In this document: one piece after another, positions 1 to 7,390 of the stretch
Position numbering within the stretch: the first letter of the stretch is position 1
How the letters are laid out: every line of letters begins with the position of its first letter
From: Actinomycetes bacterium
GTDB lineage: Bacteria; Actinomycetota; Actinomycetes; Mycobacteriales; Micromonosporaceae
Length of the DNA stretch: 11,251 nucleotides
Assembly (NCBI GenBank): GCA_023437285.1
Contig: JAEZGP010000213.1
Span: 1 to 11,251, forward strand
Reading direction: 5' to 3'
Made by a program: the position numbers and the translations under genes
The notes under the pieces: generated by a model
Told to the model about the DNA's origin: nothing
What the model saw: only the letters and a program-made list of their open reading frames with translations
Database searches by the model: none

Positions 1-543
1 GGTGCCAGCCGGGTGATCGCTGGTTGCGGTGCGATCGTGCGGTGGTGCCGTCAACGATCGCTGTCCGCGGTACGGATGTGCAGCCGTGTGCGCCAAGGTC
101 GCCACGTGCGGTACCACCGTGTAGTCCAGCCGCGCGTTCGTACCGCAGATCGTGATCAACGCACGCGAGCACACAGGTGCGCCGCCTCGCCGATGACCTC
201 GCGGTGCTTCTCCCTGGTCGTGACCAGCGCCAATAGGAGCGCCGAGACCCGGCGCTTGCGAGGGTCGCTGTGGACGTACTCGGTGCCAGCCGGGTGATCG
301 CTGGTTGCGGTGCGATCGTGCGGTGGTGCCGTCAACGATCGCTGTCCGCGGCACGGATGTGTAGCCGTGTGCGCCAAGGTCGCCAGGTGCGGTACCACCA
401 CGTAGTCCAGCCGCGGGTTCGTACCGCAGATCGCGATCAACGCATGCGAGCACACAGATGCGCCGGCTCGCCGGCGACCTCGTAGTGCTTCTCCCTGGTC
501 GTGAACAGGGCCGATAGGTGCGGCCGGTCGCCGGCCCGCGAGC
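1..543. repeat. Tandem direct repeat, 281-bp unit, two copies
   Basis: Bases 1-237 and 282-518 align without gaps at an offset of 281 bp, with roughly 17 mismatches. The first 70 bases are identical, and weaker similarity continues to about 262/543. The second copy ends within a few bases of the first palindrome of the array at 545. The window starts exactly at the first base of the unit, which suggests a longer tandem array cut at a contig edge. Both strands have short open frames of 70-100 codons, but most differences between copies change amino acids and no known domain is visible. I read it as non-coding or decayed sequence. It could also be the remnant of an unrecognised gene on the minus strand. 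Confidence 0.85.
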
Positions 544-544
544 T

Positions 545-817
545 CGCCTTATGCGCACATATGGCGCCGCCTGAAACCTTCCGTATCGCCGTATGCGCAC
601 ATACGGTGGCTCGCCGCCCCTCCTGCGCCGCCCTTTGTGCACATAAGGCGGCTCGCGGCCCCTCCTGCGCCGCCATTTGTGCACATGCGGCGGCTCGCGG
701 TCCTGCCGGCAGACCATTTGCGCACATGCGGCGGTCGTTGAGCCCTGGGTGCTGCCATATGTGCGCATTGGGCGACCTCGAACCTGCCAGGGTGCCTCCA
801 TATGTGTGCATATGGCG
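545..817. repeat. Left array of seven phased 22-bp palindromes
   Basis: Seven imperfect palindromes occupy 545-566, 587-608, 629-650, 671-692, 712-733, 753-774 and 796-817. Their centres are 42, 42, 42, 41, 41 and 43 bp apart. The general form is a left half CGCCNTWTGYG followed directly by a right half CRCATANGGCG, centred on GTGCAC or a one-base variant. The 19-21 bp spacers are partly repeated (GCTCGCSGCCCCTCCTGCGC between copies 2-3 and 3-4), so this is not CRISPR. The 42-bp period equals 14 codons, so frames stay open and give repeated Cys-Ala-His peptides, but the 41/43-bp steps shift the frame and argue against coding. A period near four helical turns suggests sites lying on one face of the DNA for a dimeric protein. 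The function is unknown. Confidence 0.9.
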
Positions 818-1029
818 GTGACGGGTGCGAGGGGGCGACGGAGGCGTGGTCACTGCCGGCGTCGTGGCGCCTACCCGTGATCGCTCAGCACGCCCGCATC
901 AGGGATCGCCACATCTGCCCATGTCCCGCCGCCGCCCCACTCACCTCACCTGGACGTTTGGTCAGTTGGGCGTGGAATACCGGCGTGAATTACACGCGTA
1001 ACTGTCCAAATGTCCGCCGGGGCGGATGC
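818..1029. other. Gene-free stretch between palindrome array and G-rich block
   Basis: I see no convincing gene here. The open frames that cross this stretch are continuations of antisense frames of the permease gene or of the repeat array. The one visible element is a short dyad at 983-997 (GCGTG, 5-base centre, CACGC). No tRNA-like fold, clear promoter or Shine-Dalgarno-led start was found. Confidence 0.6.
983..997. promoter_or_regulatory. Short dyad, possible operator
   Basis: The sequence GCGTGAATTACACGC is a 15-bp inverted repeat with 5-bp perfect arms around AATTA, in an AT-richer patch of a GC-rich intergenic stretch. It overlaps a second near-palindrome, TTACACGCGTAA (990-1001). It lacks a T-tract and is too short for a strong terminator, so an operator is the more natural reading. 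No regulator can be assigned. Confidence 0.2.
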
Positions 1030-1080
1030 GGGGGGCGGGGGGAGGGGACCCGGAAGACGGGAGGGAGGGAAAGCGGGGGG
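1030..1080 (+). other. Two consecutive G-quadruplex motifs after the permease gene
   Basis: On the plus strand, G-runs lie at 1030-1035, 1037-1042 and 1044-1047 with single-base loops. A second set lies at 1059-1061, 1063-1065, 1067-1069 and 1075-1080 with loops of 1, 1 and 5. Both sets meet the usual G3+N1-7 pattern. The block touches the stop codon of the minus-strand permease gene (1081-1083), so it would lie on that gene's template strand just past the end of translation. It could slow RNA polymerase and act as a factor-assisted terminator. G-runs also arise by chance in such GC-rich DNA. Confidence 0.45.
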
Positions 1081-1905
1081 TTAGCTTGTTATGTCCTTGC
1101 GGGTGAAGCGGTAGAAGGCGATCGCGAAGAGGGTCGTGGACATGGCCAGGGAGACGATCGTGCCGCGGACCAGTTCGTCGGTCTGGACGGGGGTGCCGAG
1201 GAAGCCTAGCCACGCGTTCGCGTAGTGGGTGGGCAGGAAGTTGCGCAGGACGCCGAGGGCCGTGATCTGGTCGAGGATGCTGGAGAGGATCTGCAGGACC
1301 ACCGCGCCGCCGACCGCGCCGAGCGGCGCGTCCGTGAGGACCGAGAGCAGGAAGGCGAGCGACGCCACGATCAGCAGCATGATCGCGATGTAGCCGACGG
1401 CGCCCATGAGGCGCAGCAGGCCTTCGCCCGCCGACAGTTCGTCGGCGATCGTGGAGCGCAGGGGGTGCCAGCCGTAGCGCAGCGTGCCGGCCGCGAGGGC
1501 CGTGCCGACCAGCAGCAGGATCGCGAATCCGGAGTAGAGCAGCGCGACGATGAGCTTCACGCCGAGCAGGCGGCCGCGGGGTACCGGGATCGCCAGCAGG
1601 TAGCGCAGGGAACCCCAGTTGGCCTCGGACGCCACCGTGTCGCCGTGGAACAGCGCCACGACGACGACCAGCAGGAACGACATGGAGACCAGCAGGACGA
1701 ACAGGGCGAAGTTCAGACCGCCGGCGGTGGCGAGGCTGACCAGGCTGCCGAACGCGCCGGGGCCGTTGTCGTCGTCGCCGTCCCCGCCCAGCTCGAAGGC
1801 CCCCAGGACGATCAGCGGCAGGACGATCATGAAGGCCAGGGCGAACCGGGTACGCGGCCGGCTGGCCTGCCGGCGCAGTTCGGTACCGACGGTGAAGGTG
1901 CTCAT
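1081..1905 (-). CDS. ABC-2 type transporter permease
   Basis: This is a 274-residue integral membrane protein with six predicted membrane spans, at about residues 21-39, 65-86, 116-139, 167-190, 194-214 and 246-265, and a basic N-terminus. The conserved ABC-2 signature following span 2 is present at 88-110 (GDTVASEANWGSLRY, then PVPRGRLLGVK). It should form the membrane channel of an exporter-type ABC transporter whose ATPase is the C-terminal domain of the upstream protein. Its ATG (1905-1903) overlaps the stop of that gene as ATGA, so the two are translationally coupled and probably assemble together. Length and topology are normal for DrrB-like or ABC2_membrane_5-type permeases. The substrate cannot be told from the sequence. 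Confidence 0.9.
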   Translation of the reverse strand: MSTFTVGTELRRQASRPRTRFALAFMIVLPLIVLGAFELGGDGDDDNGPGAFGSLVSLATAGGLNFALFVLLVSMSFLLVVVVALFHGDTVASEANWGSLRYLLAIPVPRGRLLGVKLIVALLYSGFAILLLVGTALAAGTLRYGWHPLRSTIADELSAGEGLLRLMGAVGYIAIMLLIVASLAFLLSVLTDAPLGAVGGAVVLQILSSILDQITALGVLRNFLPTHYANAWLGFLGTPVQTDELVRGTIVSLAMSTTLFAIAFYRFTRKDITS

Positions 1906-4727
1906 CGCTCCCCGCTCGCTCGGGTGTTGCCGCCAACCAGGCTCAGGAACGCGTCCTCCAGGCGCCGGCGCGGGACCACGCGGTCCACGCCCACGCCCGC
2001 GCCGACCAGGGCGCTCACCACGTCGGCGCGCGACGTGCCATTCAGGTCCACCACAAGGCCGGAGCGTCCGTCGCGGTCGACGGAGCGCACCGTGTCCAGC
2101 GACGCCAGCACCTGCTCGGCCGCCGGCACGTCGGAGACCTCGAACTGGGCCACCGGGGAGTCGCCCACGATGTCGGCCACCTCGCCGCTCGCCACGATCT
2201 CGCCCTTGTGCATGACGACCACGTGCGTGCAGGTCTGCTCGACCTCCGCGAGCAGGTGCGAGGAGACGAGTACGGCCCGGCCGTCGCGGGCGTACTCGCG
2301 CAGCACCGTGCGCATCTCGGCGATCTGCGGCGGATCCAGCCCGTCGGTGGGCTCGTCGAGGACCAGCAGTTCGGGCAGGCCCAGCATGGCCTGCGCGATG
2401 GCCAGCCGCTGCCTCATGCCATGGGAGTACGTGCGGACCTTGCGCTGGACGGCGTCGCCGAGGCCGGCGATCTCCAACGCCTCGTCCAGGTGCGCCTCGG
2501 CGTCGGGGCGGCCGGTGGAGCGCCAGTACAGGCGCAGGTTCTCGAGGCCGGACAGGTGCGGCAGGAAGCCGGGGCCCTCGACCAGCGCGCCGAGGCGGCT
2601 CAGGACCGGTGCGCCGGGGGTGAGCTTGTGGCCGAAGATGAGCACCTCGCCCTTGGTCGGGCGGGTCAGCCCCATGAGCACGCGCAGCGACGTGGTCTTG
2701 CCGGCGCCGTTGGGTCCCAACAGGCCGACGACCTGGCCGCGCTCGACCGTGAAGTCCACCCGGGAGACGGCCACGAACCCGTCGGCGTACTCCTTGCGCA
2801 GGCCGCGTACGACGAGCGGCGTGTCCGCGTACTCGTCAATGACCTTGATTTCGGCGTTGCGGCGCCGGCGGCGCGCGACGAACAGCACCACCGCGAGCCC
2901 GACCGCGAGCGTCGCCACCAGGCCGGCCAGGACCCAGCGCCACACGGTCTCCTGCGTGGCGATCGGGGTGCCGCTGGCCACCGGCAGGCTGATCGTGGAC
3001 CGGTCGTCGGCGCCGACGCCGACCGTGTAGACGGCCGGGGCGGCGGGGGAGGCGAAGCCCTGGTCGGTGGTCGACATGGTGATCATCAGGCGGTGGCCGG
3101 CCTCGAACCGGGCGGCGATCGCGGGCAGCGTCACGGTGACCGGCGCGGCCTCGGCGATGTCGGCCGGCAGCCCGGTGAGGCGTACGGGCGAGACGAGGCC
3201 GAACGGCAGGCTGGCGCCCGACGACGTGTCGACGTCGTAGAGCTTGACGAACAGCACCGCCTCGCCCGTCGGTGAAGCGGCGCGGATCGTGACGGTCGGC
3301 GTGCCGAGCACGTCGAGGGTCTCGGTCAGCGGCGGGGAGAGGAAGTCGGCGTGCTGCCCGGGGACCTCCAGGGACACGCCGCTGATCAGGCTGGACAGAC
3401 TGCTCGCCCCCGGGATCGTGGAGATGGCCGCGGGGGTGCCGCCGGGCGGGTTGAAGATCTGCTGGGGTTTGCCGGCCACGTCGACGGTCGTCGTCCCGGT
3501 GCCGCCCAGGTTCGGGTACCGCTCCAGGGAGAACGCCGACGTGGTGGGGCGACGGTTGGAACTGCTGGTGTTGAAGCCGGTGATGCGGGAGTAGGTGAAC
3601 TGGGCGTCGGGCACCTCGCCCTTGCCGCGCAGGTAGTGGTCGAGCCAGGTCAGGGTCAGGTAGCGGCCGCGGTCGGCGTCGGCCTGCGGTCCGGCGCCGC
3701 CGTCGTGGCCGCCGGTGAACCAGTCGACGTGCACGGGGGTGCCGTTGGCGGCGATCCCGCGCGCGTTGGCGTCGGCCTCGGTGAGCGGGAACAGCGAGTC
3801 GGCCTGGCCCTGGATGAGCATGGTCGGCGCCTTGATCCTGTCGAGGATCGAGGCGGGGCTGGACCGGCGCAGCAGCGCCAGGTCGGCGTCGGTGGCCTTG
3901 CCGGTGGCGGCGATGCGCAGGTACGTGTCGCAGATGTCGCGGGCGAAGTTGCCGCAGTCGGGGCTGGCGCTGGTCGCGCCGGTGTCGGGCATGCGCGGCT
4001 CGTCGTCGTTGTCGCGGGTGATACCGGCCAGGGCGCCGGCGAGACCGCCGCTGCCGGCGTTGCTGCCGCTGGAGAAGAACACGCCGGCCCACTGCTTCTT
4101 GAACACTCCGGCCGTGGGCGGCTGGCCGCTGGCCTCGGGCAGGAACGCCGTCGACAGGTCATTCCAAGTGATCATCGGCACGATCGCGTCGAGCCGCGGG
4201 TCGTGGCCGGCGAGCAGCAGGGCCAGCGCGCCGCCGTACGAGCCGCCGACGACGCCGATTTTCGGGTCGCCGGCCGCGTCCTTGCGCACCTCGGGCCGGT
4301 CCGCGAGCCAGTCGACGAGGAACTTCGCGTCGCGTACCTCGTAGTCGGGGCTGTTGAGGTGAATCTGGCCCGTACTGCCCGAAAAGCCCTGGGCGGTCCA
4401 CGTCAGCACGGCGTACCCGGCGTTCGCCAGGTCTTCGGCCTGGACCCGCATGCTGCGCTTCGTGCCGCCGAACCCGTGCGCCAGCATGACCGCCGGCACC
4501 GGGTTGTCGGCGCTGGCGCCGTCCGGGACGAAGAACGTCGTGTCCAGCGTGACGGGTTCGTTGCCGGCCGGCCCGCTCATCACGTTCAGCCGGGCGTCGT
4601 GCACCGTGAAGTTCTTCGGCGCCGGCCAGGCCGCCCAGGTGATCAACGCACCTAAGCCCGTGACCAGCGCTAATCCCGCCGCGACCCGACGGCGGGTGAA
4701 TCTGATCGAGGGCAGCCCGAAACGCAT
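1902..4727 (-). CDS. Fusion of extracellular CocE/S15-type hydrolase and ABC transporter ATPase
   Basis: A 941-residue, two-enzyme protein (numbering from the ATG at 4727). Span 1 at about 15-35 follows a basic RRR patch, so the next domain faces outside. An alpha/beta-hydrolase domain (about 45-370) has the nucleophile elbow GGSYGG (Ser163) and likely triad partners Asp310 (QADSLFP) and His341 (GGHDGG). A beta-rich domain like the C-terminal part of X-Pro dipeptidyl peptidase/CocE esterases follows, to about 590. Span 2 (about 596-617) precedes RRRRR, returning the chain to the cytoplasm. An ABC ATPase occupies about 638-930: Walker A GPNGAGKTT (671-679), signature region YSHGMRQR, Walker B LLVLDEP (787-793), H-loop His824, and a DrrA-type C-terminus ending in LEDAFLSL. 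The signature is YSHGM instead of LSGGQ, a variant common in ABC-2 exporter ATPases. A GTG nine bases upstream (4736) is an alternative start. Confidence 0.88.
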   Translation of the reverse strand: MRFGLPSIRFTRRRVAAGLALVTGLGALITWAAWPAPKNFTVHDARLNVMSGPAGNEPVTLDTTFFVPDGASADNPVPAVMLAHGFGGTKRSMRVQAEDLANAGYAVLTWTAQGFSGSTGQIHLNSPDYEVRDAKFLVDWLADRPEVRKDAAGDPKIGVVGGSYGGALALLLAGHDPRLDAIVPMITWNDLSTAFLPEASGQPPTAGVFKKQWAGVFFSSGSNAGSGGLAGALAGITRDNDDEPRMPDTGATSASPDCGNFARDICDTYLRIAATGKATDADLALLRRSSPASILDRIKAPTMLIQGQADSLFPLTEADANARGIAANGTPVHVDWFTGGHDGGAGPQADADRGRYLTLTWLDHYLRGKGEVPDAQFTYSRITGFNTSSSNRRPTTSAFSLERYPNLGGTGTTTVDVAGKPQQIFNPPGGTPAAISTIPGASSLSSLISGVSLEVPGQHADFLSPPLTETLDVLGTPTVTIRAASPTGEAVLFVKLYDVDTSSGASLPFGLVSPVRLTGLPADIAEAAPVTVTLPAIAARFEAGHRLMITMSTTDQGFASPAAPAVYTVGVGADDRSTISLPVASGTPIATQETVWRWVLAGLVATLAVGLAVVLFVARRRRRNAEIKVIDEYADTPLVVRGLRKEYADGFVAVSRVDFTVERGQVVGLLGPNGAGKTTSLRVLMGLTRPTKGEVLIFGHKLTPGAPVLSRLGALVEGPGFLPHLSGLENLRLYWRSTGRPDAEAHLDEALEIAGLGDAVQRKVRTYSHGMRQRLAIAQAMLGLPELLVLDEPTDGLDPPQIAEMRTVLREYARDGRAVLVSSHLLAEVEQTCTHVVVMHKGEIVASGEVADIVGDSPVAQFEVSDVPAAEQVLASLDTVRSVDRDGRSGLVVDLNGTSRADVVSALVGAGVGVDRVVPRRRLEDAFLSLVGGNTRASGER

Positions 4728-4734
4728 GGGCACC

Positions 4735-4740
4735 ACGCTA
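4735..4740 (-). promoter_or_regulatory. Possible -10 box for a leaderless hydrolase-ABC transcript
   Basis: On the minus strand TAGCGT fits the actinobacterial TANNNT -10 pattern and lies 7 bases before the ATG at 4727. No Shine-Dalgarno sequence precedes this ATG or the GTG at 4736. If the box is real, transcription would begin at or next to the ATG and the GTG start would be excluded, because it overlaps the box. No good -35 hexamer is seen. Confidence 0.3.
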
Positions 4741-4797
4741 CGGCGCGACCGTTGCCGGCCGCCTCAGTGGTTACCCCTATCAGGATTTCGTGACCTC

Positions 4798-5157
4798 TCA
4801 GCGACGGTTGCGGCTGCGTTGTCGGGTGGCCCGCAGCCGGCGCAGGCGTCTGATCAAGGCAGGGTCGTGGCTCAGCGCCGCCGGGTTGTCCAACAGCGCG
4901 TTGAGCGACTGGTAGTAGCGCGTCGGCGAGATGTTGAACTGATCCCGAATCGCCTGCTCCTTGGCGCCCGCGTAGCGCCACCACTGCTTCTCGAACGCCA
5001 GGATCTCCCGCTGTCGGTCGTCGAGGGCCGGCCCGGTCTCCGTCGGGGCTTCGGACTCCACATCGGTCGGCCAGTCAAGCTCGTCGTCTGTCCGTTGGAT
5101 ACCAACCTGGGGAAGGCGATCGATGTCCAGACTCTCTTCGGTGTCTGCGGCATCCAT
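4798..5157 (-). CDS. DUF3263 domain protein
   Basis: A 119-residue protein with an acidic, probably disordered N-terminus (1-45), a compact helical core, and a very basic tail (103-119, rich in Arg). The core matches the actinobacterial DUF3263 family: REILAFEKQWWRYAGAKEQ (50-68), followed by a helix-turn-helix-like stretch that includes SPTRYYQSLNALLD (77-90). The family is of unknown function; the fold and basic tail suggest nucleic-acid binding, which is inference. The ATG at 5157 lies 17 bases past the nagA stop on the same strand, so read-through from nagK-nagA is possible. A TAGCCT box at 5166-5171 may give it its own, near-leaderless promoter. A second ATG at 5153 is in another frame and is not used. 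Confidence 0.85.
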   Translation of the reverse strand: MDAADTEESLDIDRLPQVGIQRTDDELDWPTDVESEAPTETGPALDDRQREILAFEKQWWRYAGAKEQAIRDQFNISPTRYYQSLNALLDNPAALSHDPALIRRLRRLRATRQRSRNRR

Positions 5158-5165
5158 AACAGAAC

Positions 5166-5171
5166 AGGCTA
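5166..5171 (-). promoter_or_regulatory. Possible -10 box for the DUF3263 gene
   Basis: TAGCCT on the minus strand fits TANNNT and ends 8 bases before the ATG at 5157. The gene has no recognisable Shine-Dalgarno sequence, so a leaderless or nearly leaderless transcript starting inside the nagA-DUF3263 gap is plausible. No convincing -35 hexamer is seen. Confidence 0.25.
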
Positions 5172-5173
5172 GT

Positions 5174-6316
5174 TCAGACCCCCGACAGTACGGGAGCCCC
5201 AGCGCGAAGTACGCCCGTGACCTGCAAATCTTCGTCCATTAGTACGAGATCCGCGCGTCGGCCGGCGGTCACGGCGCCGATCTGCTCCGACAGCCCGAGC
5301 ACGAACGCGGGCGTCGTGGCCGCCATGACCGACGCGTCAACGATCGACACTCCACTGTGCACGGCGTGGCGGAACGCGGCGTCCATGGTGAGCGTGCTGC
5401 CCGCGACGGCACCGCCCTCGGTGCGTACCACCCCGTCCGCGACGCGTACGGGCAGGCCACCCAGCTCGTACGGGCCGTCCGGCATGCCCGCCGCCGCCAC
5501 CGCGTCGGTGACCAGGGCGACCCGGGCCGCGCCGGCCATCTGGGCGGCGAAGCCCAGCATCCCGTCGTGCAGGTGCGCCGGGTCGGGGACCAGCTCGCAC
5601 ACCACCCCGGCCGCCCGCAGCAGGGCCACGATCGGGCCGGGATCGCGGTGGTGGATCGGCCGCATGGCGTTGCAGACGTGCGTACCGACGCTGGCGCCGG
5701 CCCCCACGGCCGCGAGCGTCTGCTCGTACGTCGCGTCGGTGTGGCCCACGGCCGCGACCACCCCGCGCTCCACCAGCAGCCGGATGGCGTCCAGCGCACC
5801 CGGCAGCTCGGGGGCGAGGGTCACCATGCGGACGCCGCCGAGGTCGAGCAGGGCGGCCAGCTCGTCGAGGTCCGGATCGCGCAGGTGGGCCGCGTTCTGC
5901 GCGCCGCACCGGGCGGCCGCCAGGTACGGGCCCTCGTAGTGGATGCCCGCGAGCGCCCCGGACGCGATCAGCGGGGCGAACGCCGCGGTCGCGTCGCGCA
6001 GCGCGTGCGTCGGGGCGGTGACCAGGCTGGCCAGCATGGTGGTGGTGCCGTGCGCCAGGTGGAAGGCGACCGCCCGGGCCGCCTCGTCGGCGTCGCCGCT
6101 GGTGAAACTCGCCCCGCCGCCCCCGTGCATGTGGATGTCGACGAACCCGGGCAGCACCCACGCCGCCGCCAGGTCGGCGCCCTCGGTGTCGCCAGGCTCG
6201 GGCAGCCCGTCCGACGGGTCGTTCTCGACGATCTCGGCGATGTGGCCGTCGACGATCTCGATCGTGCCGTCGCTGACGATCCCCGTAGGGGTCACGACGC
6301 TGCCGCGTACTCTCAT
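5174..6316 (-). CDS. nagA: N-acetylglucosamine-6-phosphate deacetylase
   Basis: A 380-residue amidohydrolase that removes acetate from N-acetylglucosamine-6-phosphate, giving glucosamine-6-phosphate for nucleotide-sugar synthesis or glycolysis. Metal and catalytic residues are in the family order: DIHMHG (His62, His64), YEGPY (Glu128), GHTDA (His192), GTHVCNAM (His213), and the catalytic Asp271 in VTDAVAAAG. The late AGSTLTM motif (305-311) is also present. Length and residue spacing agree with E. coli NagA. The ATG at 6316 is chosen because it begins MRVRG at the usual N-terminal beta-strand and overlaps the kinase stop codon as ATGA, indicating translational coupling. The frame stays open far upstream, but that is antisense-like shadow inside the kinase gene. 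A related substrate such as N-acetylgalactosamine-6-phosphate cannot be excluded. Confidence 0.93.
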   Translation of the reverse strand: MRVRGSVVTPTGIVSDGTIEIVDGHIAEIVENDPSDGLPEPGDTEGADLAAAWVLPGFVDIHMHGGGGASFTSGDADEAARAVAFHLAHGTTTMLASLVTAPTHALRDATAAFAPLIASGALAGIHYEGPYLAAARCGAQNAAHLRDPDLDELAALLDLGGVRMVTLAPELPGALDAIRLLVERGVVAAVGHTDATYEQTLAAVGAGASVGTHVCNAMRPIHHRDPGPIVALLRAAGVVCELVPDPAHLHDGMLGFAAQMAGAARVALVTDAVAAAGMPDGPYELGGLPVRVADGVVRTEGGAVAGSTLTMDAAFRHAVHSGVSIVDASVMAATTPAFVLGLSEQIGAVTAGRRADLVLMDEDLQVTGVLRAGAPVLSGV

Positions 6317-7278
6317 GGTTGCGTTCCGTCCGTGGTGATCAGGTCGAGGGCGAGCAGGGCCGCGCCGAGGCAGCCGGCCTCGTCGCCCAGCCCGGCGCGG
6401 GTCAGGGGCGGGATGTGGTGGAACGCGCGGCGCTCCGCCAGCCGCGCGCGCAGCGGCTCCAGGAGCGTCTCGCCGGCCTCGGCCAGCCCGCCGCCGAGGA
6501 CCACGAGTTCGGGGTCGTAGAGCGCGATGCCGGTGAGCAGCCCGTCGGCCAGCACCTCCACGGCCGTCTGCCACACCTGCCGGGCCAGCGGCTCGCCCGC
6601 CGCGACCCGCTCCGCCACGACGGCCGCCGTGATCTCCGGGTGGCCGTTGGCGGTCACGGCCTGCTCCCGGTAGGCGCGCGCCACGCTGGCCGCCGACGCG
6701 TACGCCTCCACGCAGCCGCGCCCCCCGCACCCGCACGGCCGGGCGTCGGGCCCACTGCGCACCCGGATGTGACCGATCTCGCCCGCCGCGCCGTGCGCGC
6801 CCTGGTCGATGTGCCCGTCGAGGGCGTACCCGCCCGCGATGCCCGTACCGATCGCGATGAACAGCATCCGTCGGGTGCCGAGCCCGGCGCCCAGGCGGGC
6901 CTCGGCCAGCGCGCCGGCCCGCACGTCGTGGCCGAGGGCCGCGGGCACGCCCAACCGCCGCGACACAAGATCTTTCAGGGGTACGTCCCGGAAGCCCAGG
7001 TTCGCCGACCACTTGGCCACCCCGGCGGCCTCGTCGACGATGGCGGGCACCACGACGCCGGCGGCGACCGGTCGCCGGCCCTGCGCGTACGCGGTCGTGG
7101 ACAGCTCGGCGGCGGCGTCGAGGATCGTGTCCACGACGGCGTCGGGCCCCCGCTCACGGCCCGTGGCGAATCGCCTGGTCAGCACGACCCGGCCGGCCAT
7201 GTCCACGAGTGCGCACTTGATCCCCGTACCGCCCACGTCGACGGCGACGGCCACGTCCTTGGGGGTTGTCTGGGTCAT
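6313..7278 (-). CDS. nagK: ROK-family sugar kinase, probable N-acetylglucosamine kinase
   Basis: A 321-residue cytoplasmic ROK kinase. The N-terminal ATP-binding motif DVGGTGIK is at 14-21, the catalytic aspartate is Asp118 in GHDVRAGALAE, and a second phosphate loop IGTGIAGG is at 143-150. The ROK zinc site is intact: Glu167 and His170 in GEIGH, then Cys182, Cys184 and Cys189 in CGCGGRGC. The close coupling to nagA suggests it phosphorylates N-acetylglucosamine recovered from chitin or cell wall; in Streptomyces coelicolor nagK and nagA are likewise adjacent. Other ROK substrates (N-acetylmannosamine, glucose) are possible. The ATG at 7278 starts shortly before the first beta-strand and has a weak AGCAGG five bases upstream. 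A TTG at 7329 would add 17 Pro/Lys-rich residues and is less likely. Confidence 0.88.
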   Translation of the reverse strand: MTQTTPKDVAVAVDVGGTGIKCALVDMAGRVVLTRRFATGRERGPDAVVDTILDAAAELSTTAYAQGRRPVAAGVVVPAIVDEAAGVAKWSANLGFRDVPLKDLVSRRLGVPAALGHDVRAGALAEARLGAGLGTRRMLFIAIGTGIAGGYALDGHIDQGAHGAAGEIGHIRVRSGPDARPCGCGGRGCVEAYASAASVARAYREQAVTANGHPEITAAVVAERVAAGEPLARQVWQTAVEVLADGLLTGIALYDPELVVLGGGLAEAGETLLEPLRARLAERRAFHHIPPLTRAGLGDEAGCLGAALLALDLITTDGTQP

Positions 7279-7331
7279 GGGGGCCTGCTTCGGGGGCGAG
7301 GGGTGCGGACACGGAGACGTTTCGCGCAACA

Positions 7332-7344
7332 GCTTGATCGAAGC
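7332..7344. promoter_or_regulatory. Candidate operator dyad for the DeoR-family regulator
   Basis: GCTTGATCGAAGC is an inverted repeat with arms GCTT/AAGC around GATCG. It contains the proposed -35 hexamer TTGATC of the regulator gene and lies between the divergent start codons. Binding here would block the regulator promoter. A wider, uneven dyad of GCGC arms at 7324-7327 and 7347-7350 surrounds it. The family's operators vary, so this is an inference from position and symmetry only. Confidence 0.3.
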
Positions 7345-7363
7345 GAGCGCTACCGCGCATTAT
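7334..7363 (+). promoter_or_regulatory. Probable promoter of the DeoR-family gene
   Basis: TTGATC (7334-7339) and CATTAT (7358-7363) are separated by 18 bp, an acceptable housekeeping sigma promoter. This predicts a transcription start near 7370, about 20 bases before the GTG start codon. An overlapping TATTGT (7361-7366) could serve as -10 but would give a 21-bp spacer. Confidence 0.4.
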
Positions 7364-7378
7364 TGTGCATTGGCTAGC

Positions 7379-7386
7379 GAGGAGGT
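7379..7386 (+). promoter_or_regulatory. Ribosome binding site that fixes the GTG start of the regulator
   Basis: GAGGAGGT is a near-perfect Shine-Dalgarno sequence ending 4 bases before GTG at 7391. It selects this GTG over upstream in-frame codons, which belong to a frame running antisense through the kinase gene. Confidence 0.75.
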
Positions 7387-7390
7387 CAGT

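Larger units (their letters stand above)
7279..7390. promoter_or_regulatory. Divergent nagK / deoR-family intergenic region
   Basis: This 112-bp gap separates the minus-strand kinase-deacetylase operon from the plus-strand regulator, the usual arrangement for a repressor controlling itself and its neighbours. It contains a plausible plus-strand promoter, a ribosome binding site and a dyad overlapping the -35. I could not find a convincing minus-strand promoter or a match to the DasR box (TGGTCTAGACCA type) for nagK. Confidence 0.6.

Noticed and set aside
1..455. Minus-strand frame of 99 codons within the tandem unit as a gene
   Set aside because: It spans the junction of two repeat copies, lacks a ribosome binding site, and the copies differ mainly by amino-acid-changing substitutions.
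545..817. parS or replication-origin iterons
   Set aside because: The sites do not resemble parS (TGTTTCACGTGAAACA type), and there is no rep, par or dnaA gene or AT-rich unwinding region nearby.
437..853. Repeat-rich open frames over the left array (both strands) as genes
   Set aside because: They arise from a 42-bp period without stops. The 41- and 43-bp steps shift the repeat out of frame, and there is no ribosome binding site or known domain.
1225..3030. Long plus-strand frames opposite the ABC genes
   Set aside because: Low-complexity Arg/Ala/Asp-rich shadows of high-GC codon use. The minus strand carries clear ABC motifs throughout.
5174..7012. A 612-residue version of the deacetylase
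   Set aside because: The extension lies inside the kinase gene in another frame and is Arg/Gly/Pro-rich. The ATG at 6316 gives the normal family length and a coupled ATGA start.
7279..7390. A DasR (dre) site upstream of nagK
   Set aside because: No sequence close to TGGTCTAGACCA is present on either strand of the gap.
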